From the NCBI RefSeq assembly GCF_000016645.1, contig NC_009441.1, positions 5,890,001-5,954,000 of the forward strand: a DNA stretch of 64,000 nucleotides. Reading direction: 5' to 3'. Below, piece after piece: positions 42,614-50,653 of this stretch. Below the pieces are notes generated by a model, which made no database searches, was not told the origin of the DNA, and saw only the letters and a list, made by a program, of their open reading frames with translations. The number at the start of each line of letters is the position of its first letter. Position 1 is the stretch's first letter. The stretch comes from Flavobacterium johnsoniae UW101. Its GTDB lineage: Bacteria > Bacteroidota > Bacteroidia > Flavobacteriales > Flavobacteriaceae. The translations under genes and the position numbers were made by a program.

Positions 42614-42931
42614 TTATGTCCACTTATTTTTATTCTCTTTTTCTTTTTCCATGAATTCTTTAATTTTTCTTTCTTCCCAGTCTTTTCCAAGAACTGGAAA
42701 AACTTCAAAAACTTTTAATCCATGAAAAACAACTCCAATTCCCCACCACATCAAGGGCCAGAAAAACCATAAATATTTTGGTGAAGTATATAAATTAATA
42801 AAAATCAAAATTGCATTTACCAGTACATAAGCAACTAGATTTCCATAAAATCCTTTAATTCTTTCGACTTTCTTTTTGGCTAAAAAGTATTTATCTTCTT
42901 CATTAAAATTCATTTCCATAATTACTCCCAT
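42614..42931 (-). CDS. 2TM-domain protein
   Basis: A 105-residue 2TM protein: KKKVERIKGFYGNLVAYVLVNAILIFINLY as helix and first membrane segment, FFWPLMWWGIGVVFHGLKVF as the second, and the conserved ending DWEERKIKEFMEKEKE. Its ATG overlaps the end of the upstream paralogue in ATGGGAGTAA, a tight coupling. The end motif DWEERKI is shared with the tail of the histidine kinase at 43555. Inner-membrane location is clear, function not. Confidence 0.87.
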   Translation of the reverse strand: MGVIMEMNFNEEDKYFLAKKKVERIKGFYGNLVAYVLVNAILIFINLYTSPKYLWFFWPLMWWGIGVVFHGLKVFEVFPVLGKDWEERKIKEFMEKEKENKNKWT

Positions 42932-43263
42932 TTTTGTGTTTTATTTTTCTTTTCTAATAGACTTTTTAATTTGCGTTCTTCCCATTCTTTTCCAAAAATC
43001 TTAAAAGAAACAAAGACGTCAATTGCAGAACCTATATAAACTGCCGACCAGATAATAACTACTACAGGATTTAAAAACTGAATTGGAAAGAAATTTAAAG
43101 GCAGTTGTGAATATTCTTTCAATAAAAATAAAGTCAGACCAATGATATATAGAAATGTATGTTTGTAAAATGACTTTAGCTTATGAACTTTTTTTACTGC
43201 TAAATCCTGAAGTTCTTTTTGTTCATTATTTGTATTAAAATCTGTTTCCATCTTTATTTTCAA
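42922..43263 (-). CDS. 2TM-domain protein (divergent copy)
   Basis: A 113-residue 2TM paralogue: DLAVKKVHKLKSFYKHTFLYIIGLTLFLL then VVVIIWSAVYIGSAIDVFVSFKIFG then EWEERKLKSLLEKKN. It is the most divergent of the set, lacking the WGIG...HGLKVF consensus of its neighbours. It overlaps the paralogues on both sides by 10 and 29 bases, so the array is one transcript. Function is unknown. Confidence 0.83.
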   Translation of the reverse strand: MKIKMETDFNTNNEQKELQDLAVKKVHKLKSFYKHTFLYIIGLTLFLLKEYSQLPLNFFPIQFLNPVVVIIWSAVYIGSAIDVFVSFKIFGKEWEERKLKSLLEKKNKTQKWE

Positions 43264-43552
43264 ATTTTTGATTTTCTTTTTCCAGAATTTCTCTAATTTT
43301 TCTTTCTTCCCATTTTTTATTGAAGAAAGGCGGGTAACTAAAAACCTGCAGTCCGTGTAAAATTATTGCTATTCCCCACCCCATCAAAGACCATATATAC
43401 CACAAATATCCCGGCGAAGTCATATAATTTACCACTATTACAATTGGGTTAACTAAAACATATACTGTTAAATGCTCATAGAATTCTCTTATTTTCTTGA
43501 CTCTCTTTTGAGCCTGATAATAACGTTCTGCTTCTGTATAATTAGGTCCCAT
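43235..43552 (-). CDS. 2TM-domain protein
   Basis: A 105-residue 2TM paralogue: AQKRVKKIREFYEHLTVYVLVNPIVIVVNY, then YIWSLMGWGIAIILHGLQVF, then KWEERKIREILEKEN. The tail REILEKEN is almost the same as that of the histidine kinase encoded two bases upstream. It is the first free-standing copy after the kinase gene and may have arisen from the kinase tail or given rise to it. Confidence 0.86.
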   Translation of the reverse strand: MGPNYTEAERYYQAQKRVKKIREFYEHLTVYVLVNPIVIVVNYMTSPGYLWYIWSLMGWGIAIILHGLQVFSYPPFFNKKWEERKIREILEKENQKFENKDGNRF

Positions 43553-43554
43553 AA

Positions 43555-44892
43555 TTATTTCCAGTTTTTTTGATTGTTTTCTTTTTCCAGAATTTCTCTA
43601 ATCTTTCTTTCTTCCCAGTCAGAACTGTAACCAAAAACTTTAAAAGCATGCATGGCTACTCCAAATCCCCAGCCTAAAGCTGAAAACCAAAACCATTGAA
43701 ATCCCGGTGAAAATCTTAAATTAATAAACACTAAAAACGGAATTACGCAACAGTATGAAATCACATTTCCATAAAATCCTTTTAATTCTTCGACTCTTTT
43801 TTTAGCTCTGTAATAAGCTTTTGCTTCGTCGTTATATTCTGCACTTACATCCATGACGGTTATTTGTTTAGTTAAAATTGGAATTTTGACGGAGAAGTTT
43901 TTTTCATCCTGCTGAATCATCACTTTCCTATCGGTTATAATTCCGTAACGATTTACAATATTCTGCAGTCCAACACCTTGTCTATCCTGCAAAACTTCTT
44001 TTTTCTGAAGATCATTTTGTATAACCAAATAATCTTTATCAACAAAAATTCGAATATGTAATGGTTTTTGTTCACTCACTACATTGTGTTTCACTGTATT
44101 CTCAAGCAAAAGCTGTAAGGACAACGGCACTACTTTAGCATCAGGATTTATGTTTTCTGTTGGAAGTTCATAAAACAAACTGTTTTCGAAACGCATTTTA
44201 AGCAGATTCATATATGTTTTTGCAAACGACAATTCATCTTCTACAGATACCAGTTCTTTATCTTTCTGTTCCAGAACATATCTGTAAATTTTAGATAAAG
44301 ATGTTGTAAACCGCTGCGCATTGTCCGGGTTTTCTTCAATCAAAGAGCTTAGAACATTTAAGCTGTTAAAAAGAAAATGCGGGTCGATTTGATTTTTTAA
44401 ACTTTCGAATTTAGCATTTGCCGTTCCCGCAATAATCTTTTGCTGTATAACTTTATTTTCCTGGTATGCCTTGTAAAAATGTAAGGCATGAAATCCTAAC
44501 AGAATAATAAAAGCGATAACCGCATTTTCTATATATGTAGAAGCTTCTTCATTAGCCAGAAAACTTAAAATAGATCGTCTTTCAATTACTACATTTGTAA
44601 AAACCCGAAGGAGAAAAACAACGAAAATCGAAACAACAAATGAACTTACAAAACCTATAAAAATTCTTTTATTAGAAAATCTGCTGTCTTTAAAAACCTT
44701 ATCTAAATACACAAATAGAGAAGCATTTACAATATACAACACAACACTGTAAAGCATACAGTACAAGAAAAATATGTACAGGTTATTGTTGAAAATTGCT
44801 GTTCCAAATGAAGCAAAACGAATCAGGAAGGAGAATAGAAAAACGATTCCGCCTACTAACAACGCCTTAAGTAGATTTGGTTTTAAAGTCAT
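43555..44892 (-). CDS. LytS-type sensor histidine kinase with C-terminal 2TM domain
   Basis: A 445-residue fusion. Residues 10-140 hold four hydrophobic segments. The His_kinase region follows with the phospho-acceptor His172 in IDPHFLFNSLNVLSSLIEE, an N-box region LLLENTVKHNVV and the glycine-rich GVGLQNIVNRYG. After the kinase domain, residues 350-445 are a complete 2TM domain (AKKRVEELKGFYGNVISYC, then FSALGWGFGVAMHAFKVFG, then DWEERKIREILEKEN). It starts the 2TM array that ends with the LytTR regulator, its likely partner. The signal is unknown. Confidence 0.93.
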   Translation of the reverse strand: MTLKPNLLKALLVGGIVFLFSFLIRFASFGTAIFNNNLYIFFLYCMLYSVVLYIVNASLFVYLDKVFKDSRFSNKRIFIGFVSSFVVSIFVVFLLRVFTNVVIERRSILSFLANEEASTYIENAVIAFIILLGFHALHFYKAYQENKVIQQKIIAGTANAKFESLKNQIDPHFLFNSLNVLSSLIEENPDNAQRFTTSLSKIYRYVLEQKDKELVSVEDELSFAKTYMNLLKMRFENSLFYELPTENINPDAKVVPLSLQLLLENTVKHNVVSEQKPLHIRIFVDKDYLVIQNDLQKKEVLQDRQGVGLQNIVNRYGIITDRKVMIQQDEKNFSVKIPILTKQITVMDVSAEYNDEAKAYYRAKKRVEELKGFYGNVISYCCVIPFLVFINLRFSPGFQWFWFSALGWGFGVAMHAFKVFGYSSDWEERKIREILEKENNQKNWK

Positions 44893-44910
44893 TATTTCTT
44901 TTGAATTAAA

Positions 44911-45531
44911 TTATTTACAAGTTTTTTGGATTTCTAAAGCTCTGTCTAATCCCCATTTTGGAGAAAAAGGAGTAGCTGGTTTAAAAGTAGCAAAAAGTTC
45001 AATAGATTTATCAACCTGCGCACATAATGGTTTTGTATCAACACCTGTCCATTTTGCTCCTCCTAACTGATAATCTGCCTCTCCAAAAACCGCTCTTGGA
45101 TTATTAGGATCGATCGCTTTTGCTTTTGCATAAGCTTCCATCACTTTACCAGAATATTTCATTCCGTTTGTCATTGGGTCAGCTACAACATATCCTGTAT
45201 AAATTAAAGCCTGCAATACATACAATTCTGCATTGTTTTGATCTTTAATAAACTCTACATCTAATGCATCCTGTGCTTTTGTTAACAGCAGATCAATTTT
45301 AGTTTTGTCTTTTTCAGTAAAAACAGCTGTTGTATTGATTAGGGCAATATAATAATTTGGCAAATAACTGTTTTTTTCTGCAGCAGCAATTCTTTCAAAT
45401 AATGCCGAAGCTTCTGCATTTTTTCCCTCTTTCCAAAGTCCGAAAGCTTTGGTCATTCCTTGTTCAAACTGTGTTTGAGCTGAACTTATTACTACTACAA
45501 ATAATGCGATTAAAGTGATGATTTTTTTCAT
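44911..45531 (-). CDS. Secreted TPR-like protein
   Basis: A 206-residue protein with a signal peptide (MKKIITLIALFVVVISSAQ). The mature part is helical with TPR-like pairs: AFGLWKEGKNAEASALFERIAAAEKN, NAELYVLQALIYTGYV and YAKAKAIDPNNPRAVFGEADY. No catalytic motif is evident. It lies 18 bases before the histidine kinase gene and after the DUF2141 gene in the same minus-strand cluster, so it could be the periplasmic sensor input or accessory protein; that is inference. Confidence 0.78.
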   Translation of the reverse strand: MKKIITLIALFVVVISSAQTQFEQGMTKAFGLWKEGKNAEASALFERIAAAEKNSYLPNYYIALINTTAVFTEKDKTKIDLLLTKAQDALDVEFIKDQNNAELYVLQALIYTGYVVADPMTNGMKYSGKVMEAYAKAKAIDPNNPRAVFGEADYQLGGAKWTGVDTKPLCAQVDKSIELFATFKPATPFSPKWGLDRALEIQKTCK

Positions 45532-45576
45532 TTTATAAGTTATTTAATGGTTTGTTTATATGGATTAGTTATATAT

Positions 45577-45984
45577 CTAGAATTGAATTTCGATTTTTGA
45601 ATCTTTACTGACATCAAATTTAGCATCTTTATACGAAGGCGGCCCCATAAATCCTTTTGCATTGTTTGAAGCTGCATATTCTTCAGATGGAATTCCCATT
45701 GCATTTCTGTCAAGTTTTCCGTTGATGTTTTCATCATGATAAGTCGAGATGGCATATTCTCCAGCAGGAAGATTATCAAAAGTTACAACTGCTTTATTAT
45801 TTACAATTTCAGAATTAAGGCTTTTGTAAGTTGTTTTAAGAAACGTCCCTTCTGAATTATATAATCCTACTTTAACAATTCCTGTATTGTTTTTTAAACC
45901 CGAAACAGCAACAGTTAATTTTACATTTTGAGCAGACATTAAGCTGCAGATAAATAAAATGGTTATTGTAATAATTTTGGTCAT
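45577..45984 (-). CDS. DUF2141 domain-containing secreted protein
   Basis: A 135-residue protein with a signal peptide (IITITILFICSLMSAQ). It shows the family pattern: KLTVAVSGLKNNTGIVKVGLYNSEGTFL, then LPAGEYAISTYHDENINGKLDRNAMGIPSEEYAASNN, with the conserved HDENxNGKLD and GxPxEexgxSNN segments. The fold is an immunoglobulin-like beta sandwich and the function is unknown. In this cluster it lies between the TonB receptor and the TPR-like protein; co-expression with the receptor is probable. Confidence 0.9.
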   Translation of the reverse strand: MTKIITITILFICSLMSAQNVKLTVAVSGLKNNTGIVKVGLYNSEGTFLKTTYKSLNSEIVNNKAVVTFDNLPAGEYAISTYHDENINGKLDRNAMGIPSEEYAASNNAKGFMGPPSYKDAKFDVSKDSKIEIQF

Positions 45985-46002
45985 GATTTCTATTTTTTTT
46001 TA

Positions 46003-46200
46003 AGGTTCTAAGATTCTGAGCTGCTAAGGTTCTAAGTTTTTTTTGTTCTAAGTTTTTTTTGTTCTAAGTTTTTTTTGTTGATGATTAAAACTCTTTTTTT
46101 AAGGTTTAAAGGTTCAGAGTTGCAAAGGTTCAGAGGTTCGTTTTTCTCATTACTAATGTTCAAAAAACTTTGAATCTTTGTCACTTTGTTTCTTTGTTCC
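46003..46200. repeat. Repeat-rich gap: CTAAG-words, 3x16-base tandem repeat, AGGTTCAAAGG-family arm
   Basis: Bases 46003-46036 are a CTAAG-word run complementary to those in the trp spacers. Bases 46029-46076 are three perfect tandem copies of GTTCTAAGTTTTTTTT. Bases 46095-46200 carry AGGTTCAGAGG words and, further on, opposite-strand CTTTGAATCTTTG words. No gene is present. Confidence 0.75.
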
Positions 46201-46295
46201 TTTTTAATTAACACTTCAAAAGTATACTGGTTTTTAGTCTTTTAAAATTAAATGCTGCTGAGTTGTTGATTTTGGTTACTGAATTGTTTCTTTTT

Positions 46296-46392
46296 GAGAG
46301 ACAGAGGTTCAAAGGCACAAAGGTTCAGAGGTTTTTCTTTATTTATTCTCAAAGACTATGTCCCTTTGAACCTTTGCCTCTTTGTCCCTTTT
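46296..46392. repeat. AGGTTCAAAGG-family inverted repeat
   Basis: GACAGAGGTTCAAAGGCAC and AGGTTCAGAGG (46299-46332) pair imperfectly with TGTCCCTTTGAACC and CCTCTTTGTCCC (46358-46390). The element ends beside the stop codon of the TonB receptor. Confidence 0.75.
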
Positions 46393-48552
46393 TTAAAGAT
46401 TCTTCAACTGATTCTCATTTTTATTCTGGCTGATGGTCCAGAAGAAACCAATAAAGAAGAATCTGTCAGCAGTTGGAACAACAGCTTGTCTTTGATAAAC
46501 ACCGCTGGCGTCTGGTACTTTTGCATAATCGTATCCAAAAACATTTTGAGTTCCTAAAACATTCGAAACTGAGAAATAAAGGATTTTTTGTGTGGTTAAT
46601 AAATACGCCCAGTTAAAACTCAAGTTATTGTATGATTTTGTTTTTCCGTTCATAAATTGTGTCTGGTTTGGATCGTTGTACGGACGTCCTGTGCTGAAAC
46701 TATTTGTGAATCCGATTTGTGATTTCCAGTCTGTAATAAAATATTTTGTTACAACAGATAAATTATGATTGGCTACAAAACTTGGGGTTGCCATAGTTGG
46801 AAAATTCTTGTATTGTCTTTCTGAATCGATGTATGAATATGAAATCCAATATTCTAAATTTTTGTACAAATTACTGTCTCTCCAAAAAATATCTAATCCT
46901 TTTGCGTAACCTGAACCGTTATTATTGAAAACTGAATTGTACTGAATATCTCTTGTATCGTATTGAACTAAATTGCTGTAATCTTTATAATAAGCCTCTG
47001 CTCTAAAAGTTTGTCCCGGCTGAGTAAACTGATAATTTAAAATATAGTGTCTCGCTTTTTCACTTTCAAACTGATGGTATTTTGAATACTTAATGTAGTC
47101 TACAACTGGTGTCTGCGAAAAATCTCCGTAAGCAAATGAAAACTGGCTGGTTTTTGACACTTTATAAGCTAATGAAGCTCTTGGTGCAATATTATTTTCG
47201 TTTAGTAAACTATTATTAGAATATCTAAAACCTACTTTCATTGCCAGATTTTTAGAGAATAAAATATCTGCTTCTGTATAAGCGGCAAAAATGTTAGAAT
47301 CGTAACCATTTGAAACATCAATAGAAACGTTATCATTAAAATTTTCATTGAATTTTGTAATGAAATAATCTGTACCAAAAGACAGTTTAAAATGATTTGA
47401 GATTTTTTTCTGCAATTTCAATTTTAACTGAGCTGCATTTTCATTGCTGTCAACATCATTAATATCGTATTTGATTTTGTTTTTGCTGTAACCGTAGCTT
47501 ATTCCAGATGTTAACTGCCAGCCTGTTCCAAAAGTTCCTTTATAAGATGAGTTTAAGTAAAAGTTATTGTTGTTTAAATCTGTTCTGATTGGGTTTTCGA
47601 AATTCACATTTTTCTGGTTCAAATCGAATCTTTCAGAATCAAAAGAGGCATACAGTTTGAAAATTCCGTTTGTAAAATTGTATCTGTAAACCGTTTCACC
47701 GCCAAGTGACTGATAAGGGCTGTTCCATTTTACATTTTGAGGAATTACTGCCTGATATGGCGCCAGATTGATATAAGCCATATTTACACTCAAAGAACTT
47801 TTTTTGAATTTTTGAGTATTTCCTAAACTCAAACCAACAGTCATTAATCCAATATCTGTTTTTTCATGATCTGCCTCATCCTGCGTATTTAAAAGTAAAA
47901 CACTTGACAAAGCTTCACCATATTCTGCCGAATACCCCCCAGTAGAAAATGCTATTCCGCTGAATAAAAAAGGAGAAAAACGGCTTCTGGTTGGTAAATT
48001 GTTTGTTGTTGCTCCATAAGGCTGTGCTACACGAATTCCGTCAACAAAAGTCTGCGTTTCGCTCGCTTCACCACCACGTACAAATAAACGTCCGTCTTCA
48101 CCAACACTTTGTGTTCCTGGTAAAGTCTGTAAAGCGGCCACTATATTTCCAGCAGAACCGGCAGTTGTAACAATATCCAGCGGTTTTAAAACCGAAACTC
48201 TTGCTTTGTCTCCAGATTCTAAAGTTCCGGCTGTAATAACAACTGCATCCAGAGCATTTATGTTTTCTCTTAATTTAACCGTTTGATCTTTATAATTGGC
48301 AACATCAATTTCCTGTTTGAAAGTTTCGAAAAGTAAAAAGCTTACTACTAAAAATTTGTTACCCGTTTCTGTAGTTTCAAAAGAAAACTCTCCTGTTTCA
48401 GAACTTGTAGCTCCGTCGTAAGTTCCGTCTAAATAAATATTTGCACCGGCAACCGGTTTTCCTTTTTGATCTACTACTTTACCTGAAATAATATTTTGAG
48501 CAAAAGTAAAAGTGCTAATTAATAATAAAATAAAAGTAATTCTGGTTTTCAT
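46393..48552 (-). CDS. TonB-dependent outer-membrane receptor with carboxypeptidase-like regulatory domain
   Basis: A 719-residue protein with a signal peptide (ITFILLLISTFTFAQ). Residues 20-90 form a CarboxypepD_reg-like domain (ISGKVVDQKGKPVAGANIYLDGTYDGATSSETGEFSF). The plug follows (AGNIVAALQTLPGTQSVGEDGRLFVRGGEASETQTFVDGIRV) and then a barrel of alternating strands. It is shorter than SusC-type receptors and has no SusD partner next to it, so a siderophore, cobalamin or small-molecule ligand is as likely as a glycan. It begins the minus-strand cluster containing DUF2141, the kinase and the 2TM proteins. Ligand unknown. Confidence 0.92.
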   Translation of the reverse strand: MKTRITFILLLISTFTFAQNIISGKVVDQKGKPVAGANIYLDGTYDGATSSETGEFSFETTETGNKFLVVSFLLFETFKQEIDVANYKDQTVKLRENINALDAVVITAGTLESGDKARVSVLKPLDIVTTAGSAGNIVAALQTLPGTQSVGEDGRLFVRGGEASETQTFVDGIRVAQPYGATTNNLPTRSRFSPFLFSGIAFSTGGYSAEYGEALSSVLLLNTQDEADHEKTDIGLMTVGLSLGNTQKFKKSSLSVNMAYINLAPYQAVIPQNVKWNSPYQSLGGETVYRYNFTNGIFKLYASFDSERFDLNQKNVNFENPIRTDLNNNNFYLNSSYKGTFGTGWQLTSGISYGYSKNKIKYDINDVDSNENAAQLKLKLQKKISNHFKLSFGTDYFITKFNENFNDNVSIDVSNGYDSNIFAAYTEADILFSKNLAMKVGFRYSNNSLLNENNIAPRASLAYKVSKTSQFSFAYGDFSQTPVVDYIKYSKYHQFESEKARHYILNYQFTQPGQTFRAEAYYKDYSNLVQYDTRDIQYNSVFNNNGSGYAKGLDIFWRDSNLYKNLEYWISYSYIDSERQYKNFPTMATPSFVANHNLSVVTKYFITDWKSQIGFTNSFSTGRPYNDPNQTQFMNGKTKSYNNLSFNWAYLLTTQKILYFSVSNVLGTQNVFGYDYAKVPDASGVYQRQAVVPTADRFFFIGFFWTISQNKNENQLKNL

Positions 48553-48691
48553 GATATTGGTTTTTGATGAGGCAAATGTATTTTAACATTTCCTGTTAAA
48601 AAATATATAATAACCCAATTGTAGATTTTTAAGGATGAGTTGTAAATGACTAATTTGTATCTTAGCTAGGAATTCTAAAAAATTACCATTT

Positions 48692-49150
48692 ATGTCAGAA
48701 AGCACCAGAATTTCAAATTTATATCAGTCCATTTACAATGGAAATCCTTGGCTGGAAGTGAACCTGGACAATACTTTAAAAAATGTCACGGCAGAACAAG
48801 CATACAAAAAAATAAACCCTAATCTTAATACGATTTGGGAAATTGTGAATCATTTGATACAGTGGAGAAGAAACATTTTAGAGCGAATGCAGGGCGAAGT
48901 AACTAAAACTCCGGATCATAATTATTTTGTTCCCGTTTTAGATCCCTCTGAAGCTGCTTGGGAACAGTCTCTTCAAACCTTAGCAAAATCACAAGAATCA
49001 TGGAATGCATTTTTTGAAGATTTTGATGATGCCGATCTGGCAAAAATATACGTTAATAACGGTCACAGTTATTATGAACATCTGCATGGAATTATTCAGC
49101 ATGATGTGTATCATTTAGGACAGATTGTTATTTTAAAGAAACTGCTTTAA
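48692..49150 (+). CDS. DinB-like metal-dependent protein
   Basis: A 152-residue four-helix protein of the DinB/YfiT group. The metal-binding histidine pattern is visible: IWEIVNHLIQWRRNI near residue 50, and EHLHGIIQHDVYHLGQIVILKK near the C-terminus, with the HDxxHxGQ signature. Such proteins use a 3-His metal site; functions range from thiol transfer to unknown. Nothing nearby specifies its role. Confidence 0.87.
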   Translation: MSESTRISNLYQSIYNGNPWLEVNLDNTLKNVTAEQAYKKINPNLNTIWEIVNHLIQWRRNILERMQGEVTKTPDHNYFVPVLDPSEAAWEQSLQTLAKSQESWNAFFEDFDDADLAKIYVNNGHSYYEHLHGIIQHDVYHLGQIVILKKLL

Positions 49151-49162
49151 AAATTCATAATA

Positions 49163-49288
49163 ATGAAAAAGTCACTTTTAATTTTCTTTCTTTTTGGACT
49201 AAGTTCTGCAGGATTTGCTCAGGAAACCGAAACAAAATACGATGATAATCTGGCAAAATCCTTAAATGCAGATGAATACGGAATGTAA
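49163..49288 (+). pseudogene. Truncated secreted-protein remnant
   Basis: A 41-residue ORF with a clear signal peptide (MKKSLLIFFLFGLSSAGFAQ) and a short mature part (KYDDNLAKSLNADEYGM) that stops abruptly at TAA. The start resembles secreted YciI-like proteins of flavobacteria, which continue much longer after this point. About 50 bases of noncoding sequence then lead to the acetyltransferase gene. It is probably the 5' end left by a deletion. The YciI assignment is from memory of family starts and is uncertain. Confidence 0.5.
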
Positions 49289-49342
49289 GGAAATCACAAA
49301 AATACAGGATAAGATCGCCAAGACGAAAATGTAATACACAAT

Positions 49343-49918
49343 ATGAAAACTGAAAAAGAAAAAATGATCTCTGGCGAATATTATAACGCCTTTGATCCTG
49401 AATTGGTAAAAGGACGCCGAAACGCTAAAAATCTCCTTCACAGTCTAAACGTAAAAGAATACAGAGTTACCAAAAAAGCAAAAGAAATTCTAAAAGAACT
49501 GATTCCGAATACCGGAGCTGGTTTTTACATCGAACCCCCTTTTCATTGTGATTATGGTTATAATATTTTTTGCGGAGAAAATGTATATTTTAATGTCAAC
49601 TGTGTGGTTTTAGACTGCGCTCCTGTAAATATTGGATCAAATGTGTTTATCGCGCCCAATGTTCAAATTTACACGGCTTCGCATCCGCTTGACGCTGAAT
49701 TAAGAAAATCACTGGAAAATGCTTATCCGGTTACAATTGGTGATGACTGCTGGATTGGCGGCAATTCTGTTATATGTCCCGGAGTTACAATTGGTAAAGG
49801 CTGTGTTATTGGAGCCGGATCTGTAGTTACCAAAGATATTCCAGACAATTCGCTGGCAGTTGGAAATCCCGCAAAAGTAATTCGAAAACTAAATCAGGAA
49901 TCTGAAACAAAAAAATAA
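49343..49918 (+). CDS. Sugar O-acetyltransferase (maltose/galactoside acetyltransferase family)
   Basis: A 191-residue left-handed beta-helix acetyltransferase. The N-terminal MISGEYYNAFDPELVKGRRNAKNLL is the Maa domain. The hexapeptide repeats follow with FHCDYGYNIFCGENVYFNVNCVVLD, the catalytic histidine in TASHPLDAELR, and IGDDCWIGGNSVICPGVTIGKGCVIGAGSVVTKDIP. It transfers acetyl from acetyl-CoA to a sugar. The stop overlaps the start of the next gene in TAATG, so the two are coupled. Confidence 0.92.
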   Translation: MKTEKEKMISGEYYNAFDPELVKGRRNAKNLLHSLNVKEYRVTKKAKEILKELIPNTGAGFYIEPPFHCDYGYNIFCGENVYFNVNCVVLDCAPVNIGSNVFIAPNVQIYTASHPLDAELRKSLENAYPVTIGDDCWIGGNSVICPGVTIGKGCVIGAGSVVTKDIPDNSLAVGNPAKVIRKLNQESETKK

Positions 49919-50307
49919 TGCTTACCCTTAATAAAGTTCACCATATTGCCATTTTATGTTCTGATTACGAAAAATCGAAACATTTCTATACTCAGATTTT
50001 AGGCTTAACGATTATCCGCGAAATCTATCGTGAAGAACGCCAGTCTTATAAATTAGATTTGGCTTTAAACGGCTCTTACGTTATAGAATTATTCTCTTTT
50101 CCTGATCCTCCAAAACGTCCTTCACGTCCAGAAGCCGTTGGATTACGTCATTTAGCTTTTGAAGTAATTAATTTAAATGAAACTGTTGCTTTTTTAACCT
50201 CAAAAAACATTGAATCAGAACCGATAAGAATTGATGAAACTACAAACAAACGTTTCACTTTTATTGCTGATCCTGATTTACTGCCTATTGAGTTTTATGA
50301 GAGATAG
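49918..50307 (+). CDS. VOC family protein (glyoxalase-like)
   Basis: A 129-residue vicinal-oxygen-chelate protein of the YaeR/SMU1112c type. It begins VHHIAILCSDYEKSKHFYTQILG with a metal-ligand histidine, then SYVIELFSFPDPPKRPSRPEAVGLRHLAFEV with a further histidine, and ends FIADPDLLPIEFYE with the glutamate ligand. Its start overlaps the stop of the acetyltransferase. Family members include glyoxalase and unassigned enzymes; the substrate is not known. Confidence 0.9.
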   Translation: MLTLNKVHHIAILCSDYEKSKHFYTQILGLTIIREIYREERQSYKLDLALNGSYVIELFSFPDPPKRPSRPEAVGLRHLAFEVINLNETVAFLTSKNIESEPIRIDETTNKRFTFIADPDLLPIEFYER

Positions 50308-50483
50308 TTAAGGTTCAAAGGTGCAGAGAGACAAAGAGACAAAGCTTTCTCATTTATCGCTATAATTAAGTAAGTAGAGTTTGTCATTTCGAAGGAGAAA
50401 TCTTTACGAGTAAATCCTCAAGCAAAATCACTAATATTGGTAGAGTTTCTTGCGAAGATTTCTCCTTCATCGAAATGACAAAC
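50308..50483. repeat. AGGTTCAAAGG word plus GTTTGTCATTTCG inverted repeat
   Basis: Bases 50310-50340 carry AGGTTCAAAGGTGCAGAG words without a matching right arm. Then GTTTGTCATTTCGAAGGAG (from 50379) and the complementary arm 50456-50483 form a stem of about 25 pairs with one three-base bulge. The word TTTGTCATTTC also occurs at 12558. The rest of this 346-base gap before the CLC gene holds nothing else recognised. Confidence 0.75.
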
Positions 50484-50653
50484 ATGAGAAAAAACTTTGC
50501 GTCTAGTACTTTTAAAGCTAAACTTAAATGGAAAGAATTTTCCTGTTTATATCGATTTTAACACACTAAATTGAAGATTTCCTATAAAAAACCGAATTTG
50601 ATGCTTAATTTTGTAATCCGCATAAAAAAAGTGCGGATTCAAATTTACTTCTG

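Noticed and set aside
45540..45779. 79-codon minus-strand frame overlapping the DUF2141 gene
   Set aside because: It is out of frame with the DUF2141 protein, which has a signal peptide and conserved motifs.
46029..46076. CRISPR array suggested by regular tandem repeats
   Set aside because: The three 16-base units are adjacent without spacers and no cas genes are present.
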